A DNA stretch of 64,000 bases, from the NCBI RefSeq assembly GCF_009727055.1, contig NC_052351.1, positions 54,641,888 through 54,705,887 of the forward strand. Direction: 5' to 3'. The DNA comes from Benincasa hispida. Its lineage: Eukaryota; Streptophyta; Magnoliopsida; Cucurbitales; Cucurbitaceae. Below are positions 23,024 through 32,025 of this stretch, in pieces (the first letter of the stretch is position 1; the number at the start of each line of letters is the position of its first letter). Below the pieces are notes generated by a model. That model had not been told where the DNA came from, ran no database searches, and saw only the letters and a program-made list of their open reading frames with translations. The translations under genes were made by a program, and so were the position numbers.

Positions 23024-24225
23024 TTGTTTCACATAAAGAACTGCCCTAGTATGCGGACATCGTTAATTATTTTGTTTGTAAACAATTTCCTGAAGATTAC
23101 ACCTACCAACAAAAGAAGAAGCTCAAGAATGAATGCAGACGCTATTATTGGGATGAACCGAATCTGTATAAAAGAGGTGCAGACAAAGCATTCGATTATG
23201 TGTGCTAGATGTTACTCAACAACGCATACTATCACAGTGCCATGATTCGCCATATAGAGGGCACTTTGGGGGACAACGTAATGCAGCCAAAGTTTTATAA
23301 AGTGGATTCTTCTGGCCTTCATTATTTAAGGATACTGCTGACTACACAATGAAATGTGATCAGTGTCAACACACCGATAACATTTCATGGAAGAATGCAA
23401 TGTCGATGAATACTATCTTGGAGCTGGAACTATTTGACGTATGGGGGATTGATTTTATGGGACTATTCCCTCTTTCAAACGGTAAGCACTATATTTTATT
23501 AGCCATCGACTATGTCTCCAAATGGGTAGAGGCAATTGCATGCGTTGCAAGTGATGCGGCACTAGTCTCCCAATTCTTCAAGAAACATATTTTCACTCGT
23601 TTTGGCACTCCCCGTGCCATCATAAGTGATGAAGGATCACACTTTGTCAACCACAATAAAAAGAGCTGCTACAAAAGTACAATATCGTCCACAAAGTGGC
23701 CACCCATACCATCTGCAAACAAATGGCCAAGCTGAAGTGTCTAATCGTGAAATTAAATTGATACTTGAAAAGGTAGTCAAACCTTCACGGAAGGATTGGG
23801 CAATGAAGCTTGATGATGCATTGTGGACATACTGGACCGCATTTAAAACACCCATTGGTATATCCCTCTATGCATTGGTATTCGGCAAGGCGTGTCACTT
23901 GCCTTTGGAGCTAGAATATAAAGCATTGTAGGCGGTCAAGAAACTGAATTTCGATTTGAAGAAAGTAGGGGAAGCGCGGAAAATACAACTGGTCGAGCTA
24001 GAAGAATGGAGGAACAACGCATATGAAATTGCAAAAATTTATAAAGAGCACACCAAGCACTAGCATGATCAACGCATATGCAGTAAGAACCTCCAAGTGG
24101 GGCAGAAAGTCTTGCTTTTCAATTCACGTCTGTGACTCTTCCCAGGAAAGCTAAAGTCACGTTGGTCCGAACCGTTCATAATTCGACAAGTACTTCCGCA
24201 TGGCGTGGTGGAATTATCAAATGAC
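23024..24225 (+). pseudogene. pol: integrase of element G, C-terminus lost
   Basis: The zinc-binding region is decayed around 23100-23370 (MKCDQCQH remains). The DDE core shows AIDYVSKWVEAIA with the first Asp (about 23505) and [13 protein letters not shown] with the second (23620). A frameshift follows at about 23660-23690, then [15 protein letters not shown] with the Glu (23730). Downstream are [23 protein letters not shown], stops near 23930 and 24060, and HGVVELSN at about 24205. There the reading abruptly becomes a different, chromovirus integrase tail. The join has no LTR or primer site, so it is a recombination or deletion junction. Confidence 0.87.
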
Positions 24226-24705
24226 GACAGCCCGAGATAGGCAAAAGAGTTACGCCGATAAGCGAAGAATAGAATTAGAGTTTGAAGTTGTGATAAAGTA
24301 TTTCTGAAGTTATCTCCGTGGAAAAGAATACTCAGGTTCGGTAGGAAAGGGAAACTAAGCCCAAGATATATTGGACCTTACGAGATAATAGAAAGAGTTG
24401 GCCCAATGGCATATCGATTGGATTTACCACCAGAATTATCTCGTATTCATGATGTGTTTCATGTGGCAATGCTTAGAAAGTATGTGACAGATCCTACCCA
24501 TGTGTTGCTTGAGTAATCGGTACAGTTGAAAGAGAATTTGTCTGATAAAGAGGAACCAGTGGAGATTCTTGACAGAAAAGAACAGGTTTTAAGGAACAAG
24601 ACAATCCTGTTGGTAAAGGTACTATGGCGAAACCATAGCACGGAAGAACCAACGTGGGAAGCCGAAGAGCAAATCAGAAACAAGTACCCGCAGTTCTTTA
24701 GTTGA
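24226..24705 (+). pseudogene. pol: chromovirus integrase C-terminus with chromodomain
   Basis: After a decayed KSYADKRRIELEFEV stretch the reading gives YIGPYEIIERVGPMAYRLDLP, then ELSRIHDVFHVAMLRKYV (about 24435). These are the hallmark of plant Tekay/CRM-group integrases. A chromodomain follows (about 24555-24690), visible as EPVEILDRKEQ, VLWRNHSTEEPTWE and a final EEQIRNKYPQFF. Such domains are thought to direct insertion toward marked chromatin. An in-frame stop near 24514 and a one-base deletion near 24285 disable it. The 5' remainder of this pol is absent. Confidence 0.9.
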
Positions 24706-24740
24706 CAGATTTGTAACGAAATTTTGAGGACGAATTTTTA

Positions 24741-24755
24741 TAAGGGGGAGATAAA
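24741..24755 (+). other. polypurine tract of element I
   Basis: TAAGGGGGAGATAAA lies immediately before the LTR start TGTTAACC. The reverse-strand element H has the matching AAGAGGGAGG before its own LTR. Confidence 0.75.
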
Positions 24756-25420
24756 TGTTAACCCCGAATCCTAATTTCTCTACTTGAGTATGTTCCCTAT
24801 TGAGATTAGTGTGATGAGTAGGCTGCTGTGGAAACTAGGGTGAAATGGTAGAGAAAATAGTGGAAATTAAAAGAAAAGAGGAAATTTTGAAGGTTAACTT
24901 TCGGGGAAATTTTTGGAAATTTGGCTTAGTATAGAATTTTGTGTGTTAGAGTGGTGTTGATGCGTTGGAAGAGTTGTTGGTGAAGGCATGCGGCTGAAGA
25001 AGGAAAAAGGAGATGATGCGTTGGAAGGCACACGGGTGGGCGAGGCATCATGGAAAGACAGCCATGCGTCAAGCAGCCTCGGCCAACACCCAGGTTATGT
25101 ATTAAGTAGCCTCAGCCAGCATCCAAGCCATGCATCGAGTAGCCTTGGCCAGTGCCCAGGCCATGTTCGAGCAGCCTTGGCCAGCACCCAAGCCATGCAT
25201 CGAGCAGCCCCGGTCGGACGCATGCATCGAGTGGATATGCTCGTGCTTTGAGCGCACTACCGAGCGGCCATGCCCATGCGGTGAGCACCCTACCGAGCAG
25301 CCATGCCGTGCGTCGAGCCGCCCTGCCATGCAGCCAAGCACGTAGCACATGCCGTGAGCACCCTGCTGCAGTCACGCCCTTTCTCAGGCTTAAAGGTTAG
25401 TCTGGGGTGGGGTGTGAGAG
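24756..25420 (+). repeat. LTR of element I, internally deleted
   Basis: It starts TGTTAACCCCGAATCC and ends GGGGTGGGGTGTGAGA, followed by the primer site. It holds a Cys/Ala-type GC-rich minisatellite (about 25045-25340). Compared with the other copy (26656-29099) it lacks roughly 2 kb between the minisatellite and the final TGCAGTCACGCCCTTTC. Confidence 0.8.
25045..25340. repeat. GC-rich minisatellite in LTR, AGCAGCCTYRGCCAGCAYCC type
   Basis: Imperfect units of about 38 bp carry CATGCATCGAGCAGCC and GGCCAGCACCCAAGCC. The antisense and sense ORFs of 71-87 residues seen here are alanine/histidine-rich readings of the repeat. A homologous array is at 26655-27060. Confidence 0.85.
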
Positions 25421-25422
25421 CT

Positions 25423-25439
25423 TGGTATCAGAGCAAGGT
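25423..25439 (+). other. primer binding site, initiator tRNA-Met type
   Basis: TGGTATCAGAGCAAGGT matches the complement of the plant initiator tRNA-Met 3' end, the usual primer of chromoviruses. It follows the LTR end by two or three bases. Confidence 0.92.
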
Positions 25440-25559
25440 ATATGTAAACTTTGGAAAGGTTTGAGCTAGCATAAAGGTTTTTGGGTGAAAGAGAAAGTTC
25501 ATGCATTAGATTAAGTCCCATAGATAAGTCCCTAACATGTGTACTAATAATTATGCAAA

Positions 25560-26655
25560 GTGCTAAGGAGAAGTGGCAAGCGGAGCAAGCAGACTGAGGA
25601 GAGGAATGTTGACCCTACCAGCGGAGGTCCTGAAGTTAGACGGGACCCAGATCCGAAGGGGAAAAGAGTTAGAGACTCAGTAGAGCAGGAAGAAACTTCT
25701 GCAAATGAATCCAGTACACGAAGTGTAGATGTAGAACCCCAGATGGAGGATCGAGTGTTTAATAGAATCACTCAAATATTGGCGGCAAGTGTAGGATCGA
25801 TTCAAAATGATCCAGAAAAGAAACTCGGCGTCGAAAGGTTGAAAGCTTTAGGAGCCACTACGTTCGATGGAGCCACAGATCCAGTAGATGCAAAGATCTG
25901 GTTGGACTTGATTGAGAAGTGTTTTAAGGTTATGAGATGCTCTAAGGATCGTAAGGTCGAGTTAGCGGCATTCTTGCTGCAGAAAGAGCTGAGAAGTGGT
26001 GGAAAGGAATAGAGGCTAGAAGGAGTATTTTGGAAACTATGACTTAGTCTGAGTTCAGACAAGTATTTGAGGATAAATACTACCCTAGTCTTTTAAATAA
26101 GCGAAGAAAGAATTCCTCAGGCTAACTCAGGGAGTAATGATGGTTGCTGAGTATGAGCAAAGATTTATTGAGTTATCTCAGTATGCCCTTCCGATCATCA
26201 CAGAAGAGAATGAGAGGTGTAGGAGATTTGAGAATGGCCTAAGAAGGAAAATACGTACACTCGTTACCTCTACATCCAATTTGGTGAATTTTATTTAGTT
26301 AGTTCAGACCGCTATCCGAGTAGAGCAGAGTGTAGCAAATGAAGATGTACTCCAGCCAGGTGAAGGACAATTTAGAATGCCTGGAGAACGAGAAGTAAGA
26401 GATTTAGACCCCCGTTCTCTGGACAATCGTGTTTAAGGAACTTTGGAGGCATGAGCCAACAAAGCTCAGGTTGGAAAAGGACAAGACCTACAGTTGAACA
26501 GAGTGATAAATCAGTATCGTGTCGTGCTAGCGAGTCAGTAGCTAGTACAGAGAGGAAACCACTTTGTGTAAACTATGGTAGACCCCATATCGAAATATAT
26601 TATGGGAATAGGAATGTGTGCTTCTAGTGCGAACAAGCTGAGCATTTCAGGAGAG
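25560..26655 (+). pseudogene. gag: gag of element I (chromovirus)
   Basis: The N-terminus RRSGKRSKQTEERN is the same as that of the reverse-strand gag at 45418 (RSGKKSKQTDNGN). There the first codon is ATG; here it is GTG, so the start is lost. The capsid region reads GATTFDGATDPVDAKIWLDLIEKCF (about 25850). The frame shifts near 25985 and continues through WKGIEA and a retrotrans_gag-like stretch to about 26350. A zinc-knuckle remnant lies near 26580-26655 (CEQAEHFRRD). It then runs directly into LTR sequence, so protease, RT and RNase H are deleted. Confidence 0.82.
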
Positions 26656-27060
26656 ATGCGTCGATTAGCCTCAGCCAGTGTCCAGGCCATGTGTCGAGCA
26701 GCCTCAGCCAGCACTCAGGCCATGCATTGAGCAGCCCCAGCCAGACACATGCGTCGAGTGGATATGCCCGTGCGTCGAGCGCACTACCGAGCGGCCACGG
26801 CCATGCGATGATCAGCCATGCTGTGCGTCGAGGTGCCCTGCCATGCAGCCAAGTGCGCAGCCCATGCCATGCGCCCATGCAAGCGAGCGAGCGATGGCCA
26901 ACACACGCTACATGCCCATGCGTCGAAGCAGCATACCCATGTGGCTAAGCACCCAGCCAAGCGTCAAGGCGCCGTGCGCAGCCCATGCGGCCAAGCACGC
27001 CCATACGTCGAGTGGCCAGCACGCCCATGTGTCGAGAATGGATGGTCACCCTATGTGTTG
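26655..27060. repeat. GC-rich minisatellite, second copy
   Basis: It has the same CATGCRTCGAGCAGCC units as 25045-25340, then extends into CGTCGAAGCAGC and CCAAGCACGCCCAT units. The ORFs read here are repeat translations. Confidence 0.8.
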
Positions 27061-27419
27061 GTGAGCATTAGCTCCTTGCGATGGCTAAGTTGATTTTTCA
27101 TGATAGTGAATTGGCTTGCTATGCGTTGAGTAGAGGCTATGCATTGCTTATGGACTAGGCGTTGAGAAACCAAGAGTTGGATGCATACAAGAATGAAATC
27201 ATTAGGATAACATCATCAAAACCATATGTCTTCTTGGGAGGAAAGCCTTAAGCCTTAAGAATTTGAGGTGGTGGCATCTGATTGGAGGCCCATGCGTTGG
27301 CAACGTGGGAAGAAGACACTTAACTTGCGATGACCACAACATTGCGTTGATGGGATGAGAAGGAGACACTTGGCCATGTAGTTGTAGGTGGTGTCAACAC
27401 CGGAGAAGGTTTGGACGCC

Positions 27420-27428
27420 TATAAATAG
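27420..27428 (+). promoter_or_regulatory. TATA box of the chromovirus LTR
   Basis: TATAAATAG follows GGACGCC, about 760 bp into the retained LTR. Confidence 0.6.
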
Positions 27429-28244
27429 AGCCATGAGACTTCATTTTTAGTTCACAATTCAGAAATACAGTAAAAAGAGTGAGAGAGTGAGCAAACCTTG
27501 CGTTGGAGCCAAATCCATGCGTTAGACATAGAGGATGCATTGGACAGTGAGGTCTTAGAAGGACGCATCAACTTGGGACGAGGAGTTCCCCCAATTTACT
27601 CGTGCATTTGGAGTGATTCCAAAGCCAACTGAAATCTCTAAAAGTCTAATTTTTAGGGTAGGGCTGCCGGAAGAAGACAAAAGGGTCAGGTTGTCGGATC
27701 ACTCTGGGCCAGTCTTGATGATTCTATGATTTCGGCCAAACCACAAGGAGTTCTAAGCTCATATTTTAAGGTAAACTTCCTGAGACATTTTAGAACATTT
27801 TTGTAGAAGGAAGTATCTCAAAATAAGGTTTAGAACCATGAGTAATCTAAGCTGTAATATGAATCTAGATTCTAGGGGTGAAAGGGGAGCCCGAGGTAGA
27901 AAAGGGGAGCTACTAGAGTGAAAAGCTCTTAAGCAATCGAGGTGAGTGGCTGAAACGTTTTGACTAAAACATTTGCTTAAAATGTTTGATTACAAAGTGT
28001 TATAGAAAGCATGTTTTAAAGAAGATTATTCTCATGCCAGCTAGTTTTACAAAGTGAATTCCAAGCAAACCATGAGTTATGTTTTAAACGCATGCATGTG
28101 TGAGAAATTGTTGAAAAGCAATTTATATGTGTTAAATATACTCCGCATGTGTTTGTACCTTTAAAGCCATGTTTTTATATGTGTTATACTTTACATGCTT
28201 TAAAGAGAAAGTCTCATTTATGATAGTTTTACTTAAAATGCAAT

Positions 28245-28385
28245 ACCAAAGGACATTTGAGAAGGTATTCGCCCAACTAGATACTGAAGGACATTTGAGA
28301 ATGTATCTATTGGTACTGAAGGATGTTTGAGAAGGTACCAAACCAACTAGATACTGAACAACGTTTGAGAATGTATTTGAGCAAA
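28245..28385 (+). repeat. four-fold GGACATTTGAGAAGGTAT repeat
   Basis: The phrase GAAGGACATTTGAGAAGGTA and variants (GGATGTTTGAGAAGG, CAACGTTTGAGAATG) recur four times at 30-40 bp spacing, with CCAACTAGATACTGA between alternate copies. Confidence 0.8.
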
Positions 28386-29099
28386 AATACCTAAGGTATG
28401 ATGGTACTTAGAATGGCCACGTGCTCGTAGGTAGAGTTAGAGTTAGAGATTGAGCAAAAGGGTTCTTCCTTGACTATTAGTTGGTGTTGGGATTGTTTTA
28501 TTCATAGTAAGGGTTATTCTCAACTGAGAAATAGTTTTACTGTTTTATGACTAAAACAGCTTTATATGCTTATACTTGGAAAATGTTTACACTATAGTAC
28601 AAGTACTGTAAAAGCTTATGTTTCAGTTCGAACTCTTATTTGAGATTTTGCATGAGAATCAATTACCTTTATTAAGTCACTCACTGGGCCCAAGCTCACC
28701 CCGTTTTCAAATGTTTTCTTTTTCCCCCCCACAGGTAGTGGTCAAATCCTCTGAAGATAGCTCTGCATCTATTCTGCTACTAAAGGATAACGAGATTTGT
28801 AACCCGTCTGTTAGGTGGTTAATGTTAATATAGTACACATGTTACTATTGTTCATGTAGGGACTAGGGTTTGTGGGTTTTGGGACTGGTGAATCTAGTGT
28901 TGTAATGACTCGAAATATGTTATGCTTCTAACTTAATAAATTGTGGACCTAAAGGCATTCCACTGTACTTAAGTTATATTTTGGTATCAATGTTATTCCG
29001 CAAGAATTATTAGGCAGTAAGTGTCAGCCACAGGGTTGATAACTGCTACAGTCACGGCCTTTCCTAGGCTAAGAGGGTGGTCTGGGGCGGGGTGTGACA

Positions 29100-29440
29100 A
29101 TCTAGCTTAGGTTTACTGTACTTATTTTATTATCGCATTTTTACTGCTTTCCTTTATTTTACTGCAATTTTATATACTTGTACAAAACACTCTTTAAAGA
29201 GTGAAAAATCTGGTCGCATATATCACAAACATGCCATAATAGCCTCAAATAGTCCCTGTGTTCGACCTCGGATCACCCCGAGAAACTTGCGGTGGAATTA
29301 TACTTGGTTCCAACATAAGGAAACTCATGACAATGCATGGCATACTACAAGAACATTCATAATTAATGCAAATCCTAGAAGTAGTATCGCATCATCTCAT
29401 GCATATCATAACATATCTTTTAGCGTCAATTCCACTGTCA
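29100..29440 (+). repeat. 3' part of the family-1 LTR of element D
   Basis: It matches 10233-10574 and 47520-47919: TTAGGTTTACTGTAC, then ATTATCGCATTTTTAC and AGTCCCTGTGTTCGACCTCGG, ending in a GTCA. The promoter part is absent. Confidence 0.88.
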
Positions 29441-29449
29441 ATAAGTTTA

Positions 29450-29467
29450 TGGCACCATTTCTAGGGA
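29450..29467 (+). other. primer binding site, tRNA-Asp type (decayed)
   Basis: TGGCACCATTTCTAGGGA in the standard position after AAGTTTA. The changes from the tRNA-Asp complement are mostly C-to-T or G-to-A. Confidence 0.75.
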
Positions 29468-29563
29468 TCGGTTAATGGTTTATTTTTTGAGTGTGTTTTT
29501 GGTATTTTCCAGGATAGATCTCATTGTATTGGCTGTTCAATGTGGAGAGCAACCTGATGGTTT

Positions 29564-31068
29564 ATGAGTCCTGGTGCTGAACCAGAATTCGAAGCTGACC
29601 CTAAGATCGAGCGTACTTTTCGCATAAGGGCACGTCAAAACCGAATTAGGTGAAAGAAGGCAGCAAACATGGTGGACAACAATGATAATGTGGTATCGGT
29701 GGTTAATCAAGGGGCTGTTCGACCAGTGCAGGATTCTTTCTTCCTGGCTACTGATCGCAACATCCCGATAAGGAATTATGCGGCACCCAATTTGTATGAC
29801 TTTTCACCTAGAATCACGAGGCTTACTATGGAGGAGAATGCGTGGTTCGAGATTAAGCCGGTCATGCTGTAAATGATTCAAAATGTCGGGCAGTTTGGGG
29901 GTCTACAAGGTGAAGACCCACATGCCCATCTGACCAGCTTTGTTGAAATGTGTGGCAACTTTTCCTTACCTGGCGTAACCCCAGAGAGTATAAGACTGTA
30001 TTTGTTCCCTTACACCTTGAGGGACGAGGCTAAGAGGTGGGCTCACTAACTTGAGCCAAATGAGATCACTTCATGGGATCAACTGGTAGAGCGGTTCATG
30101 AAGAAGTTCTTCCTACCTACAGTTGATGCAAGGAGACAAAAGGATGTGCTGAACTTCGAGCAGATGGAGAATGAGACCCTAAGCACCGCCTGGGTGCGAT
30201 TTAGGAGACTGGTGAAAAAATTGCCTGCATATCGGGATTCTCGATTGCGTCTTGATGGAAACTTTTTATAATGGCCTGAACCTGTCTCTTATACACATCT
30301 AGATGTGTATAAGAGACAGGGCCTAAACTGAGCAACATAGGCTATTCCTAATGCCTCCACGGCAGGAGGAGGTTTTATGGATAAAACATACACAGAGGCT
30401 AAATCATCCTCGATCGCATCTCGTGGAATATGGATGACTGGATGGACGATGGATATGGAGGCCGAGGCGTCGAGAGAAGGAAAAATGAAACATCCATTGT
30501 CCCTGTGGAGACAATGACCATGTTGGCTACTTAGATGGCCACGGCGACCTTGATCCTCCATTCAATAGCAATTAACCAAGGAGCCATTGCTCAACAATCA
30601 GTGCAACCTGCTGCACCGGCTCAAGTGGCCGCAATTAGTTGTGTTAATTGTGGAGGGGCTCACGAAGCTGACATGTGCCTATTGACTCTTCAGCAAGTAT
30701 GCGCCATCCAGAACAACCCCTTCAGCAACACCTATAATCCGGGCTGGAGGAGCCATCCTAACTTCGGTTGGGGAGGCAATCCCAACCAAGAGGGGCCAGT
30801 TAACCATCATGGGGGCAGTAGAGGGAATCCTCCTTTTCACCACAATGAAGGGCAACCAAGGCAACCACACAACCAGGAATAATCATTGGAGACATTACTG
30901 AAGCACTACATGGATAAAAACGAACCAGTGATTCAAGCGTAGGCGTCTTCAATAAGGAATCTAGAGATCCAAGTGGGCCAGCTGGCCTCTGAGCTGAGAA
31001 GTCTAGGAACGGGAATGTTGCCCACCAATTCAGAAGCCCCAAGATCTACAGGAAAGAAGCAATGTCCG
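29564..31068 (+). pseudogene. gag: gag of element D
   Basis: The ATG follows the acceptor TTTTCCAG (29511-29512) by about 50 bp. It has PEFEADPKIERTFR, NIPIRNYAAPNLYDFSPRI, GEDPHAHLTSF, LFPYTLRDEAKRW and FYNGLN. The zinc knuckle CVNCGGAHEADMC is intact (about 30639-30677), followed by NNPFSNTYNPGWRSHPNF. A stop at 29871, another near 30049 and a frameshift around 30210 disable it. A 38-bp adapter palindrome interrupts it at 30282. After SLGTGMLPTNSEAPRSTGKKQCP the reading stops at the pol-deletion junction (about 31066). The product would have been the particle protein of a non-autonomous element. Confidence 0.87.
30282..30319. other. Tn5/Nextera mosaic-end palindrome (sequencing adapter)
   Basis: The left half CTGTCTCTTATACACATCT and the right half AGATGTGTATAAGAGACAG are exact Tn5 mosaic ends joined tail to tail, the known Nextera junction adapter. 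The flanks repeat nine bases (GGCCTGAAC and GGCCTAAAC). This is not biological sequence. Confidence 0.98.
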
Positions 31069-32025
31069 TAGGAAATTGGGCAGGCAAGTCTGATTGCCTG
31101 TGGAGATATGGATTGCGATCACTTAGGACAACGCAAATTTTCGGTCCATATTCAATACTATGTTTAATGCTTTCTTAAATTTCTGTCTATTTGAATTCTG
31201 AATTTTGTCTTTGATTCCGCATTTAATTCATTCTTGACTTTATGAATTTATGTCCTCATTTTTTTCTTTGCATTTAATTTTGTCTCATTTTTAATTCTTT
31301 GAGTTTTTATGTAATTAATGTGTTGAGCTTTAAATGGTGAATGATTGAGTAATAAAGAGAAAATTTATTGCCGCAAGTCATAACAACTTGCGATGATGAA
31401 AAAATAAAATAAAAAAAATAAAATAATAGAAATAATAAAACAATTAACAACAAGCATGCAAGGTGATAATGGACGCATGTCAAACTAATAAGAGATGCTT
31501 TGAGTTGAGGGGTGTGTTGCGCTCGTATATGTCCTTTGCCCGTCCTTAATTAAATGCACTATGTTGAGGTATCCTCTAGAAATGCGTTTGGTTAAGGGGT
31601 GTGTTGCGGGGATATATGCGTTGTTGCTCGTCCTCTGCGAAAATTCATTTGCGTTGGTGAGCACAATGAGTTCATCTTTATCTTGTGTCCATTCGAATAA
31701 AATATTAAAGAAAATTCTTTTTGTAATTTGGGTGAAGTCCAATCATTTCGTATCCCCGAGAAATTATGATTTGGCAGACGAAAGGACAACTTTATCTAAA
31801 ATTCCATAAATGAGGGAAGTGGAGCGACGCGCCTTTTGAGTTGCTCGAGACCTATCACCACAAAAATGGCGTTGGGCCCACCACGGCCGAACCTATAAAT
31901 TGAGTCTTTTCCCTCGTTGTGAAACTTTACCTTATTTTACAAATCAGAAACCCTAGCGCCTTAGCATCTAGACCTACCTTCTTTCCCAGCTCAAGCAATT
32001 TACCAGTCCTCCCAAAGTGATATCC
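31069..32025 (+). other. post-gag spacer and pre-ORF3 region of element D
   Basis: The first bases (GACATTGGGCAGGCAAGT-like) match the end of pol in A. An AT-rich stretch follows, with ATTTATTGCCGCAAGTCAT (31369) and an A-rich run. Two AGGGGTGTGTTGC repeats are at about 31508 and 31595, and then the internal promoter. No ORF is credible here. Confidence 0.75.
31871..31958 (+). promoter_or_regulatory. internal promoter of ORF3, element D
   Basis: GTTGGGCCCACCACGG (about 31872), CCTATAAATTG (31892) and AGAAACCCTAGCGCC (about 31946), with the ORF3 ATG about 132 bp after the TATA box. The same three words, order and spacing occur in B and C. Confidence 0.65.

Larger units (their letters stand above)
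17273..24225 (+). mobile_element. element G: family-2 Athila-like retrotransposon, 3' truncated
   Basis: The order is LTR (17273-18921), tRNA-Asp-type primer site, gag, protease, acidic linker, RT, RNase H and integrase. The order is the same as in A, but the sequence has diverged enough to be another family. The integrase is broken at about 24225, where the sequence switches to the C-terminal end of a chromovirus integrase. No 3' LTR is present. Several stops and frameshifts in each domain make it inactive. Confidence 0.88.
24226..29099 (+). mobile_element. element I: rearranged chromovirus-type Ty3/gypsy remnant
   Basis: The order is integrase tail with chromodomain, polypurine tract, LTR, tRNA-Met-type primer site, gag, then a second, much longer LTR. 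The protease and polymerase between gag and the second LTR are gone, and the first LTR is internally deleted. The order suggests two tandem copies sharing an LTR, or recombination between copies. The right end (TGTGACA, 29093-29099) abuts an interrupted family-1 LTR. Confidence 0.8.
26656..29099 (+). repeat. second, nearly full LTR of element I, 5' end missing
   Basis: It begins within the GC-rich minisatellite, carries TATAAATAG at 27420-27428, and ends GGGGCGGGGTGTGACA. The middle (27700-27950) matches the reverse LTR near 43150-43400 (GGGCCAGTCTTGATGAT). Including the missing U3 start, the full LTR would be about 2.7 kb. Confidence 0.8.

Noticed and set aside
25102..25400. Ala/His/Arg-rich ORFs on both strands
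   Set aside because: They arise from the GC-rich LTR minisatellite, and both strands are equally open.
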